Shown in pieces: positions 1 through 7,177 of a stretch of DNA of 30,553 nucleotides; the first letter of the stretch is position 1, and every line of letters begins with the position of its first letter. This DNA comes from SIG459 sp045638085 (GTDB taxonomy: Bacteria > Bacillota > Clostridia > Oscillospirales > Oscillospiraceae): the NCBI GenBank assembly GCA_045638085.1, contig JAZUAQ010000160.1, forward strand, positions 1 through 30,553. Direction: 5' to 3'. Below the pieces are notes generated by a model that was not told where the DNA came from, did no database searches, and saw nothing but the letters and a program-made list of their open reading frames with translations. Position numbers and translations under genes: made by a program.

Positions 1-24
1 GGGGGAAGACCCCCTGCACGTTTT
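1..24. terminator. Possible right half of a terminator cut by the window edge
   Basis: The window opens with GGGGG-AAGA-CCCCC followed by TGCACG and TTTT. This could be the distal arm and U-tract of a hairpin whose proximal arm lies left of the window. Only the inner five pairs are visible, so the call is tentative. Confidence 0.3.
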
Positions 25-52
25 ATAATATCTTTTTCCCAAAGGGGAAAAG

Positions 53-85
53 AAAAAGAGAAGTCCCTCGGGACTTCTCTTTTTT
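53..85. terminator. Intrinsic terminator for the 2-hydroxyacid dehydrogenase gene
   Basis: A perfect 10-bp stem (AGAGAAGTCC at 57-66, GGACTTCTCT at 71-80) has a CTCG loop. It is flanked by A-runs on one side and T-runs on the other, so it can work in both directions. Read on the minus strand it lies just after the dehydrogenase stop codon at 99. A weaker C/G-rich hairpin sits at 31-53. Confidence 0.85.
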
Positions 86-98
86 ATGTTTTTTTAGA

Positions 99-1088
99 TT
101 AAAGCTCGTTTACGATATTCATGGGGCGCTCGCCATTGGCAACTGCCTTGACATTGTTCCAGAAATTGCGGTATGCGGCGAAGAAAACGGACTTGGTGGT
201 GCCGGCAACATGGGGGGAGAGAACAATTCTGTTGCAGTAGGGCTCGGGCATAAGGAGAACAGGGGAGTCGGCGGGAACGGGCTCGGGCTCAATAGTGTCA
301 AGACCTGCGCCGTAAATCTGCTCAGCCATAATTGCATCGGCAAGAGCCTGAGTGTCAACAACAAGACCGCGGGCTGCGTTGATGATGATAGCATTGGGCT
401 TCATAAGAGCCAAGGTGTCCTTGTTTATAAAGTTGGTGGTAGAGGGGGTTACGGGCACGTGGAGAGTGATAACATCGCAGGTGGAGAGAAGATCTTCCTT
501 TTCCATATAAGTGATGGAGTACTCTTTTTCAACTTCTTCTGCTGCGCGGAAGGGGTCATAATAGAAAAGCTGGCAGCCGAAGGGGAGAAGACGCTTTGCA
601 AGCTCCTTGCCGATTGCGCCGAAGCCTACAAGACCTATCTTCTTGCCTATAATGTCTTCAAGACCATTATTTATAAAACGAATCTTGGCATCGTTCTGGC
701 GTCCTGCGCGAACCTCGGCATCGCCTTCGATGAGTCTATGGAGAACGGCGAGGATGAGCATAACGCTGTGCTCTGCAACCTGGGCTGCATTGACGGCTCT
801 GTTGTTGCAGACGAAAACTCCTGCAGCTTTAGCGGCTTCAATGTCGATTTTATTGTAAGCAACGCCTTCAGCCTGAATCATCTTGAGCTTGGGCATAGCC
901 TTAATCATTTTTTCGGTGACGGGAAGGACGGAGTCAACAAGCAATACCTCGGTGTCCACAAGCTTTTCCATAGCTTCTTCCTCGGTATACTCCAAAGGCA
1001 TAAAGAAAAGCTCGGCATCTGCGGGTTTCATTGCTGGATCGGAATAGCTCTCAAAGCGTTTCTGGGAAGTTATAAGAGATATTTTCAT
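99..1088 (-). CDS. D-isomer-specific 2-hydroxyacid dehydrogenase (phosphoglycerate dehydrogenase-like)
   Basis: This 329-aa protein is an NAD(P)-dependent 2-hydroxyacid/2-keto acid oxidoreductase of the PGDH/formate dehydrogenase superfamily. The Rossmann motif GFGAIG lies at residues 155-160, with an acidic residue (D178) at the end of the second strand, which favours NAD. The expected catalytic triad is present as R240 (in NAARG), E269 (or E267) and H293 (in LSPHVAG). There is no C-terminal ACT domain, so it is not a full-length regulated SerA. The start was set at 1088 because AAGGAGG lies five bases upstream; an in-frame ATG at 1124 has no such site. The gene diverges from a LysR regulator and may be one of its targets. 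The exact substrate is not readable from sequence; D-lactate, hydroxypyruvate or an aromatic 2-keto acid are all possible. Confidence 0.9.
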   Translation of the reverse strand: MKISLITSQKRFESYSDPAMKPADAELFFMPLEYTEEEAMEKLVDTEVLLVDSVLPVTEKMIKAMPKLKMIQAEGVAYNKIDIEAAKAAGVFVCNNRAVNAAQVAEHSVMLILAVLHRLIEGDAEVRAGRQNDAKIRFINNGLEDIIGKKIGLVGFGAIGKELAKRLLPFGCQLFYYDPFRAAEEVEKEYSITYMEKEDLLSTCDVITLHVPVTPSTTNFINKDTLALMKPNAIIINAARGLVVDTQALADAIMAEQIYGAGLDTIEPEPVPADSPVLLMPEPYCNRIVLSPHVAGTTKSVFFAAYRNFWNNVKAVANGERPMNIVNEL

Positions 1089-1132
1089 AAAATCCTCCTT
1101 GAGTTTACTTTCATATATTAGCATGCGAAAGT

Positions 1133-1161
1133 ATTATATACTAAATACCTGTTTTTGGGAA
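1133..1161 (-). promoter_or_regulatory. Promoter of the 2-hydroxyacid dehydrogenase gene
   Basis: On the minus strand, TTCCCA (1156-1161) and a perfect TATAAT (1133-1138) are separated by 17 bp. The predicted transcription start is near 1126, leaving a leader of about 38 bases with a strong ribosome site. Confidence 0.6.
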
Positions 1162-1182
1162 CAGCTAATAATATGCTTACAG

Positions 1183-1252
1183 TGTAGAAAAAACGGACAA
1201 GGATGTAGTGAAAATGCACAAGGTAGTAAAATAAAGTTGACGGTGTAACAAA
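1183..1252 (+). repeat. Phased TGTA-like direct repeats, candidate LysR operator array
   Basis: Four related units of the form (T/G)GTA followed by an A-rich tract begin at 1183, 1204, 1222 and 1244. The spacings are 21, 18 and 22 bp. Units two and three belong to a longer repeat in which ACAAGG recurs exactly 21 bp apart (1197 and 1218). The roughly two-turn spacing puts the units on one face of the helix. The last unit overlaps the regulator's own promoter. A role as operator is inference. Confidence 0.4.
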
Positions 1253-1265
1253 AATGTATTATCAT
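1237..1265 (+). promoter_or_regulatory. Promoter of the LysR-type regulator gene
   Basis: TTGACG (1237-1242) and TATCAT (1260-1265) are 17 bp apart, both five of six to consensus. The predicted transcription start, near 1272, lies only about seven bases before the ATG at 1279, which supports the downstream start at 1300. Confidence 0.7.
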
Positions 1266-1299
1266 ACGGCTATAAAAGATGAGCATAGTGGGTGAAGAT

Positions 1300-2190
1300 A
1301 TGAAGTTTTTTCAGCTTGAATATATGATGGCTGTCTGCAAATACGGCAGCATTTCAAAGGCTGCGGATGAACTGCTTGTTTCAAGACCTGCTGTTTCCAG
1401 AACGGTGAAAGATCTTGAACAGGAGTTTGGAATTGAGCTTTTCCACCGCACCACCTCTGGCGTTGCGCTTACGGAAGCAGGAATTGCTTTCTATGATAAG
1501 TGCATGAAAATTGAAAAGATGGTGGCTGAACTGCGCACTGAGATGGAGGCTATCAAGGATGCCTATTCCTCCGAAAATGACCACTGGCTGAATATTGGCC
1601 TCACATTTACTGCTCGCTGCTGCATTCTGCCTTTTCTGGGCGCGTTTACGAAGGAATGTCCTCATGTGCGCCTGAAGATGCCCGATATTGGTTATTCCTT
1701 CCTCGATAACAAGCTATTTGATCAGGATCTTGATGTTTTTATCTCCCTTTGCGGCGAAGGGGAGATGGATGGCATGGATTATATTAATATCGAAGAATCC
1801 GGTTTCGTTTTCTGCTGCAGCAAGGACCATCCTCTTGCGGGCAGAGACAGTATCTCTGTTTATGATATTAAGGACGAGCCCCTCATCGGTCTCAGCGGTC
1901 TTGACCCCAAGCATAACCAGACCGTAGCTCTCTATGAGCGCTGCGGCCTGCAGCCCAACTTTGTCCATGAGACAAAGCAGGTTTCCTCTGTAAGACAGAT
2001 GATAAGAAGCGGACTTTGCAGCAGTGTTCAGCCCCGCCAGAGTATGGAAAATGACCCTGATATAATCACTGTTCCCATAGAGGAATCCGAAAAGATTTAT
2101 CTTCGCATAATCTGGAACAAGGATATCCGCCATAAGAAGGCATTTAACGATTTTATAGCCTTTGCACGCAAATGTTTTGAAAACAAATAA
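1300..2190 (+). CDS. LysR-type transcriptional regulator
   Basis: This 296-aa protein has the usual LysR length and layout. An N-terminal winged helix-turn-helix covers residues 1-60, with the recognition helix around SRPAVSRTVKDLE and the typical FHRTTSGVALTEAG wing. An effector-binding periplasmic-binding-protein-like domain follows from about residue 90. LysR regulators usually bind a small-molecule inducer and activate neighbouring or divergent genes. The start at 1300 is preferred because GGTGAAG lies six bases upstream and the predicted transcript begins near 1272; the ATG at 1279 lacks a ribosome site. It sits between the divergent dehydrogenase and the large redox operon, so it is the best candidate regulator for both (inference). 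Its inducer is probably the substrate of that operon. Confidence 0.93.
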   Translation: MKFFQLEYMMAVCKYGSISKAADELLVSRPAVSRTVKDLEQEFGIELFHRTTSGVALTEAGIAFYDKCMKIEKMVAELRTEMEAIKDAYSSENDHWLNIGLTFTARCCILPFLGAFTKECPHVRLKMPDIGYSFLDNKLFDQDLDVFISLCGEGEMDGMDYINIEESGFVFCCSKDHPLAGRDSISVYDIKDEPLIGLSGLDPKHNQTVALYERCGLQPNFVHETKQVSSVRQMIRSGLCSSVQPRQSMENDPDIITVPIEESEKIYLRIIWNKDIRHKKAFNDFIAFARKCFENK

Positions 2191-2195
2191 GCCAA

Positions 2196-2223
2196 AATCT
2201 CCGACTTTAGTCGGAGATTTTTT
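2196..2223 (+). terminator. Intrinsic terminator of the LysR gene
   Basis: An 11-bp perfect stem (2196-2206 with 2209-2219, rich in CTCCGACT/AGTCGGAG) is followed by a run of Ts to 2223. It lies a few bases after the LysR stop codon and separates the regulator transcript from the downstream operon. Confidence 0.85.
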
Positions 2224-2249
2224 GCTTGGTACATATATATTTTTTACAT

Positions 2250-2267
2250 CCATGAAAGCATTTATGG
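2250..2267 (+). promoter_or_regulatory. Imperfect 18-bp palindrome, candidate operator of the redox operon
   Basis: CCATGAAAGCATTTATGG is an imperfect dyad with arms CCATrAAw and its complement. It ends two bases before a predicted -35 element, the usual position for a LysR-type activator site. Function is inferred from position and symmetry. Confidence 0.4.
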
Positions 2268-2269
2268 AC

Positions 2270-2298
2270 TTCAAATTTGTCAGATATATAAATAAAAT
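2270..2298 (+). promoter_or_regulatory. Candidate promoter of the redox operon
   Basis: TTCAAA (2270-2275, four of six) and TAAAAT (2293-2298, five of six) are 17 bp apart, directly downstream of the palindrome at 2250-2267. The weak -35 fits an activator-dependent promoter. The predicted leader is about 95 bases and contains a small hairpin (GGGACT/AGTCCC, 2330-2344). Confidence 0.45.
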
Positions 2299-2401
2299 AG
2301 TAAACAGGAAAGTGTATGTATTGATTTCCGGGACTTCGAGTCCCTCAAGGGAAAATCAGGATAAAAATACAGGAAATTTTCAGGAAAGGATAGTTAAAAA
2401 T

Positions 2402-3880
2402 ATGAAAACTTATCTTGAGCCTCAGACTGTTTTACCCGTATATGACGAGTGCGATGTGCTTGTAGTGGGCGGCGGTAGCGCCGGTCACTCCGCCGCTATT
2501 GCAGCGGCAAGAGCAGGCTGCAAAAATGTTATTATCATGGAACGCTACGGCTACATGGGCGGCGACGTCACCGGCGGCTATGTTGTTATGGTGCCCAAAC
2601 TCTCCTGGTATGACAAGAGCTTTGTCCGCGGTCTTCAGGAAGAATGGTTCACCCGCCTTGGCTCTATCCCCAATGCCGTTATGGGTCCCGACCTGAGCAA
2701 AATTGGCAAGGATGATGACCCCGCTCTTCTCCACGCATGGGCAAGAATTCATGGCTGCGTAAGCGAGAGCAAGCCCGAGCGTCTCGTCCGCGCTGTTTAC
2801 TATGAACCCAACCAGATGAAGATAGAGATGGACAAGATGCTTCTTGAGCATTCTGACTCCATCCGCATTATGTGCCATTGCTGGGGCACCAAGCCCATTA
2901 TGGAAGGCAATGTCTGCAAGGGCGTTATCTTTGAGAGCAAGGAAGGCCGCAAGGTTGTTCTTGCCAAGGTCGTAATTGATGCAACCGGCGACGGCGACAT
3001 CGTTCGCCAGAGTGGCGCACCTTTCTCCACTCTTGCTGACGGCAAGACCCGCTGCTCCAACACCGCTCTTGTCTGGAGAATAGGCGGAGCAAGCTGGAAC
3101 CGCTACCACGAGTGGCGCCTTGCCCATCCCGAGGCCAACCAGGCCTTCCGTGAGGGCTTTGCAAAGGTCTGCGGCTTCCGCGCTGTTCCGATGCCCACTC
3201 CCTCCGACGATATCTGCTGGATTAACAACTGGCATGGCGATATGGACTGCTCCCTTATCAAGGACTGCACCAACACCGAACTCAATACCCGCGCAACCAT
3301 GCGCGATGCTCTTGCTTATCTTAAGGAAGCATGCCCCTATGCTTTCGGCGATGCTTTCCTCTATGATATCGCTCCCCAGCTGGGCACCAGAGGCAGCTGC
3401 CGCATAGGCGGTGACTACCAGATGACCACCGATGACTTCGCCTTCGCAAAGAAGCATAATGACGTTATCGCATGGCATTCCACCATATGCCTTATCAATG
3501 ACTGCGCACCCATCGAAATCCCCTACAGAGCGCTGCTTCCCCGCAATGTGGAGAATATAATCGCTCCCGGCCGCCACATTTCTGCCGATAACGTGGCCAT
3601 CGACTGGTGCAACCTTATTCCCCAGTGCGTCGGCACCGGTCAGGCTGCGGGTGTAGCTGCTGCTGTTGCCGTTGCAAAGGGCACCACTGCAAGAGACGTT
3701 GATATCCGCACTGTTCAGGATATCCTTGCAGGTGAGCAGGATGTTCCCCTGCCCAGAAACAGCCACACCGACATCAGCTATACCGAGGTATGCGAGGCAC
3801 ACGAATACGGTCTCTATTCCGAGCTCGCAAAGAAGGAGCGCGAAAAGGCCGGCGCCCTCAAGGACTATAGACAGTGGTAA
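2402..3880 (+). CDS. FAD-dependent oxidoreductase, FAD_oxidored (PF12831-like) family, copy A
   Basis: This 492-aa flavoprotein opens the redox operon. A dinucleotide-binding motif (VVGGGSAG, about residues 21-28) sits near the N-terminus. The IDATGDGDI motif and a C-terminal FAD-closing segment (APGRHISADN, then GTGQAAG) are typical of the FAD_oxidored family. There is no signal peptide, so it is probably cytoplasmic. The open frame extends 80 codons upstream to 2162 but that part overlaps the LysR gene and its terminator; the ATG at 2402, with AGGAAAGGA upstream, is the better start. It is related to the flavoprotein at 10974, so the operon is book-ended by two family members. Substrate and direction are unknown; such enzymes often act on organic acids or cyclic compounds with a ferredoxin-type partner. 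Confidence 0.85.
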   Translation: MKTYLEPQTVLPVYDECDVLVVGGGSAGHSAAIAAARAGCKNVIIMERYGYMGGDVTGGYVVMVPKLSWYDKSFVRGLQEEWFTRLGSIPNAVMGPDLSKIGKDDDPALLHAWARIHGCVSESKPERLVRAVYYEPNQMKIEMDKMLLEHSDSIRIMCHCWGTKPIMEGNVCKGVIFESKEGRKVVLAKVVIDATGDGDIVRQSGAPFSTLADGKTRCSNTALVWRIGGASWNRYHEWRLAHPEANQAFREGFAKVCGFRAVPMPTPSDDICWINNWHGDMDCSLIKDCTNTELNTRATMRDALAYLKEACPYAFGDAFLYDIAPQLGTRGSCRIGGDYQMTTDDFAFAKKHNDVIAWHSTICLINDCAPIEIPYRALLPRNVENIIAPGRHISADNVAIDWCNLIPQCVGTGQAAGVAAAVAVAKGTTARDVDIRTVQDILAGEQDVPLPRNSHTDISYTEVCEAHEYGLYSELAKKEREKAGALKDYRQW

Positions 3881-3888
3881 ATTAAATT

Positions 3889-3920
3889 ATGGGCACAGTC
3901 TAAAAAAAGGCTGTGCCCAT
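3889..3920 (+). other. Intercistronic hairpin without a U-tract
   Basis: A 12-bp stem (ATGGGCACAGTC at 3889-3900 with GGCTGTGCCCAT at 3909-3920, one U-G pair) closes a loop of TAAAAAAA. No T-run follows, so it is not a standard terminator. Its position between the first and second operon genes suggests an mRNA-stabilising, processing or attenuating element (inference). Confidence 0.6.
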
Positions 3921-3965
3921 CAAGTGCGTCTTTAGATATTATTTCCCGATTGAGAGGCAATTGAT

Positions 3966-4895
3966 ATGAGTTTAAGCCTTGAACAGAAGATAAAGGATTT
4001 CGTGCTCAACGAGGTCGGCATGGACAAAGTTGGTATTGCCAGCATCGATAGATTCAATGAGTCTCCCGAAGGCCTGCATCCCACGGACTTCCTCCCCGGC
4101 TGCAAGAGCGTTATAGTTTTCTGCACCCGTCTTCCTGATGGTGCGGTTAATGCAACCTTGCGCACCTTTGAGGACGAGATGTATGAGCTTCACGGAATCT
4201 ATGGAGCCTTTGGCTATGTTGGTGCCCCCAACTATGAGCTGCTTTTTGCTAACTATAAGGTTTCCCGCTTTGTGGAAAGGCTTACAGGCTGCGCAGCCAT
4301 GCCCAACACCGCGGGTCCCACCCACGGAGCAAAGATGATGAGCATGCGCCACTGCGCCTATGCCGCAGGTCTGGGCGAGTTTGGCTGGAGTTCCCTTATG
4401 CTCACACCCGAATTCGGACCCCGTAATCGTTTTGGCGCCGTTCTCACCACTGCTGAGCTGGAGCCGGATCCTATGTATGACGGACCCCGTCTCTGCGATC
4501 CCAGCAAGTGCCACATCTGCGAGAAGATGTGCCCCACGGGCGCAATCCCACCCTATGAGGAGGGAAAAGAGCGCCTTGTATGCTCGGGCGGCAAGGAAGT
4601 TGGCTATAGCCAGATAAACTGGGCAAAGTGCCGCATTATGTGCCATGGCACCAGAGCTGAATTCAACGAGAGCGGGGAGGACATTGTTCCCCGTGATTTA
4701 ACCGATCCCCTTGACGAAGATTTGGGCGTTATCAACAGCTATTTCAATAAAAATACCCGCCAGAATTTCCATCAGCACAGCCCTTCCTGGAAATGCGGCA
4801 ACTGCCTTGCATACTGCCCCGTGGGCAATTGGAAGGAGCGCTTTGCCGATACAGGTCTGAGCAATGTAAACGTTGAGAAATTCATTGACGAATAA
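3966..4895 (+). CDS. QueG/reductive-dehalogenase-like double [4Fe-4S] protein, paralogue 1
   Basis: This 309-aa protein has an N-terminal domain like the cobalamin-binding part of epoxyqueuosine reductase (QueG) and reductive dehalogenases, including the AAGLGEFGW motif near residues 133-141. A ferredoxin part follows: C177, C182, C185, C189-P, then C277, C280, C284-P, enough for two [4Fe-4S] clusters. It lacks the C-terminal HEAT-repeat region of true QueG and is shorter, so it is not expected to be the tRNA enzyme. There is no Tat signal, unlike respiratory RdhA. GAGAGG lies eight bases upstream of the start. It ends in the signature WKERFADTG, shared by all three paralogues in the operon. 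Inferred role: electron transfer or corrinoid-dependent reduction for the pathway. Cobalamin binding is not proven from sequence. Confidence 0.8.
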   Translation: MSLSLEQKIKDFVLNEVGMDKVGIASIDRFNESPEGLHPTDFLPGCKSVIVFCTRLPDGAVNATLRTFEDEMYELHGIYGAFGYVGAPNYELLFANYKVSRFVERLTGCAAMPNTAGPTHGAKMMSMRHCAYAAGLGEFGWSSLMLTPEFGPRNRFGAVLTTAELEPDPMYDGPRLCDPSKCHICEKMCPTGAIPPYEEGKERLVCSGGKEVGYSQINWAKCRIMCHGTRAEFNESGEDIVPRDLTDPLDEDLGVINSYFNKNTRQNFHQHSPSWKCGNCLAYCPVGNWKERFADTGLSNVNVEKFIDE

Positions 4896-4910
4896 GAGGA
4901 GGCGCGGTTT

Positions 4911-5873
4911 ATGAGTCCTAGCGAAAAGCTTAAAAACTACATACTTGACCGCTGCGGTCTTGATGCAGTGGGAATCGCACCTGCCTCCGCCCTTGCCGAT
5001 GAGATAGAAGGAAAGCGTCCCGAGGATATCCTCCCCGGTGCAAAAAGCATAATTGTTTTTATCCGCGCAATTCCTGACGGAGCTTTTCAGGCTGCCTTCC
5101 GTGCAAAGGAGGATGGCAATGCCGATGCCTTTGCATCCTATGCCGCATATGCAAGAGAACTGACTCCCAATATGAATCTTTTCTTCATGCAGGCACGCGT
5201 GGCTCAGTTCATTGAACGCAACTATGGCTTCACTGCAACGGCTATTCCCTCCGGTCCTATGCAGAATGTAACCTCCACCAATAAGGCTCTTCCCGCCTTC
5301 GTAGGTGCAAAGAGAGTGCATTATGTGCTCAATTCCGAGCGTGCTGCAATGGCAGCGGGGCTGGGCGAGATTGGCTGGAACAATGCTTTCCTCACGAAGG
5401 AATACGGACCCAGACAGGCCATAGGTCTTGTTCTTACCACTATGGAGCTTGACTATGATAAGCCTTATTCCGGAGAAAAACTCTGCAATCCCAATGAGTG
5501 CGGAATATGCACAAAGCTCTGCCCCGTGGGAGCAATTCCCGCTGCAGATGGCGAGAGCGAAGATGTTGGCGTATGCGGCGGAAACTGCGCCGTTGCAAAG
5601 CTCAACACAAATGCCTGTGCTGTTGCTTCCCTTGCACTGCGCAGGGAGTTCTCCGGAAAGGTGGAAACACCCGACCTTATTATGAACAATTCACCCAGCG
5701 ATGAAGAGCTGGCTGAGGCTTTTGCCAAAAAGCCTCTTAATAACCATTCTCTGGGTCACCATCCCAATTATTTCTGCGATAAGTGCACTCTCTATTGTCC
5801 TGTAGGCAATTGGAAGGAGCGCTTTGCGGATAAGGGGCTTTCTAAATTTGACGGGGAGGGATTTGGCAGATGA
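4911..5873 (+). CDS. QueG/reductive-dehalogenase-like double [4Fe-4S] protein, paralogue 2
   Basis: This 320-aa protein is a paralogue of its neighbours on both sides. It has the same N-terminal pattern (VGIAPASALA, then LPGAKSIIVF near residues 41-50) and the AAGLGEIGWNN motif near 148-158. Cysteines C192, C197, C200, C204-P form the first ferredoxin motif, and C289, C292, C296-P the second. It ends with WKERFADKG. Two extra cysteine-bearing stretches (C222, C226, C236) lie between the motifs. GAGGAGG is eight bases upstream of the ATG, and the previous stop is 15 bases away. Its stop overlaps the next start (ATGA), so translation is probably coupled. It is closer to paralogue 3 than to paralogue 1 by eye. 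Function as a redox or corrinoid partner is inferred. Confidence 0.8.
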   Translation: MSPSEKLKNYILDRCGLDAVGIAPASALADEIEGKRPEDILPGAKSIIVFIRAIPDGAFQAAFRAKEDGNADAFASYAAYARELTPNMNLFFMQARVAQFIERNYGFTATAIPSGPMQNVTSTNKALPAFVGAKRVHYVLNSERAAMAAGLGEIGWNNAFLTKEYGPRQAIGLVLTTMELDYDKPYSGEKLCNPNECGICTKLCPVGAIPAADGESEDVGVCGGNCAVAKLNTNACAVASLALRREFSGKVETPDLIMNNSPSDEELAEAFAKKPLNNHSLGHHPNYFCDKCTLYCPVGNWKERFADKGLSKFDGEGFGR

Positions 5874-6205
5874 AGAAGATTATCGTCCATGCCGGCTTTC
5901 ACCCCGAGGTGAAGAGAGAATATAATGGCGAGCATATTTACAAAGTCATAAAAATCCGCGATGGCATTGCGGGTAAAGATTTCCACACTAATTCCCGCCT
6001 CAATGATGAGACTATTTTCTACGGTCTTGATAACGGTGGCTGGATAAAATCTCTGGGCGGCGATAAGTATGAGACCGACTGGACAGCTGAAGAGCGTTGG
6101 GGAAGAGTTGAAGAAGTGGAGTATGACGAAAAGGGCGAAGCTATCTCCGCTCAGGATCTCGGATTTATCATTCTCCGCGTTGACAGAGCCAAAGGGCTTC
6201 TTTGA
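5870..6205 (+). CDS. Orphan 111-aa protein of the redox operon
   Basis: I do not recognise this protein. It is 111 aa, soluble and charged, with no cysteine, signal peptide or membrane segment. The N-terminal half has short alternating beta-like stretches (KKIIVHAGF, YKVIKIRDG) and the C-terminal half is acidic with two tryptophans. Its ATG overlaps the stop of the preceding Fe-S gene by four bases, with GGGAGGG upstream. Its end lies just before the third paralogue. That tight embedding argues that it is real and works with the Fe-S proteins, for example as a small subunit, chaperone or substrate-binding partner (inference). Confidence 0.7.
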   Translation: MKKIIVHAGFHPEVKREYNGEHIYKVIKIRDGIAGKDFHTNSRLNDETIFYGLDNGGWIKSLGGDKYETDWTAEERWGRVEEVEYDEKGEAISAQDLGFIILRVDRAKGLL

Positions 6206-6222
6206 AAGCAGGTGCTGAGGAC

Positions 6223-7170
6223 ATGACAAATTCCGTGAGCATAAAAGAATATATCAAAACAAAATTTGATATGGATCTTGTGGGAATCGCAAAAGCCTCC
6301 GCTCTCGCTTCCGAACCCGAAGGCCATCGCCCCGAGGATCTGCTTCCCGGCGCAAAGAGCATTATCGTTTTCGGAAGAGCTCTTGCGGACGGAGCGGTGC
6401 AGGCAATGTTCAGAGCCCATGAGAATAAGAAAATTCAGGCGCAGAGTTCCTATGCCGCATATTGCGACGATCTTGCTCCCAATTTCCTTCTTATCAACGA
6501 TACCTTCAATATAAGCTCTTACATTGAAAAAGAGTTTGGCGCGGTAGCAATGCCCGTGCCCTTCAACGTTCAGCAGAGCATGGTCTGGGACAGCTATCCC
6601 GGAAAATATTTCGCAGACCCCTATGGTCAGGGCATGCCTCTTGATATTTATAAGGCCGCGCTGGCTGCGGGACTTGGCGAGTTCGGCTGGAGCAACCGTT
6701 TTCTCACCGAGGAATACGGTCCCCGTCAGATGCTCAGCGCCGTAATCACCACTCTTGAGCTTGAAGCGGATAAGCCTTTTGGGGGCAAAATCTGCCTCGG
6801 CGAAAGCTGCGGAATCTGCACCCGTATGTGCCCCACGGGGGCTATCCCCGCTCAGTGCAGCGGCTGCAGCACGGTAAAGAGTGTTGAGGGCAAAAAGTGC
6901 GAAGTGGGCGATATCAATCCCCGCAGCTGCACCGTTGCTGCCCTTGCACTTCGAAAGGAATTTCAGGGACGCATGCCCGTTCCCAATCTGATTATGCATA
7001 ATGAGCCTGATGATGAGGAACTGGCTGCAGCCTTTGAAAAGAAGCCTATAAACGGCCTTTCCATCGAGCATTATCCCAGATATTTCTGCGAGCGCTGCCT
7101 TGTCTACTGCCCCGCCGGCAAGTGGAAGGAACGCTTTGCGGACACAGGATTCACAAAAATTTGCCCGTGA
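6223..7170 (+). CDS. QueG/reductive-dehalogenase-like double [4Fe-4S] protein, paralogue 3
   Basis: This 315-aa protein is the third member of the family. It shares VGIAKASALA, LPGAKSIIVF and AAGLGEFGWSN with paralogue 2, carries a CGICTRMCP ferredoxin motif, and has a second motif CERCLVYCP followed by WKERFADTG. Several additional cysteines occur between the motifs. A TTG codon at 6202 overlapping the previous stop could also start the frame, but the ATG at 6223 gives an N-terminus that aligns residue for residue with paralogue 2 up to VGIA. The ribosome site for 6223 (GAGG) is close, so the start is not certain. It directly precedes a fumarate-reductase-type flavoprotein, for which it could be the electron donor (inference). 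Confidence 0.78.
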   Translation: MTNSVSIKEYIKTKFDMDLVGIAKASALASEPEGHRPEDLLPGAKSIIVFGRALADGAVQAMFRAHENKKIQAQSSYAAYCDDLAPNFLLINDTFNISSYIEKEFGAVAMPVPFNVQQSMVWDSYPGKYFADPYGQGMPLDIYKAALAAGLGEFGWSNRFLTEEYGPRQMLSAVITTLELEADKPFGGKICLGESCGICTRMCPTGAIPAQCSGCSTVKSVEGKKCEVGDINPRSCTVAALALRKEFQGRMPVPNLIMHNEPDDEELAAAFEKKPINGLSIEHYPRYFCERCLVYCPAGKWKERFADTGFTKICP

Positions 7171-7177
7171 GGTTTGT

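Noticed and set aside
210..1121. 303-codon plus-strand open frame over the dehydrogenase
   Set aside because: The minus-strand dehydrogenase has its full motif set, promoter and terminator, so this is a shadow frame.
2162..2401. N-terminal 80-codon extension of the first flavoprotein
   Set aside because: It overlaps the LysR gene end, its terminator and the predicted promoter. The flavin fold begins right after the ATG at 2402.
2432..3802. 456-codon open frame on the minus strand
   Set aside because: It is antisense to the FAD_oxidored gene, lacks a ribosome site and has no recognisable motif.
3889..3920. Intrinsic terminator after the first flavoprotein gene
   Set aside because: The stem is strong but no T-run follows; the As are in the loop, so it was kept only as an intercistronic hairpin.
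3966..4895. Assignment of the Fe-S paralogue as QueG, the tRNA epoxyqueuosine reductase
   Set aside because: It is shorter, lacks the HEAT-repeat C-terminus and is triplicated in a catabolic-type operon.
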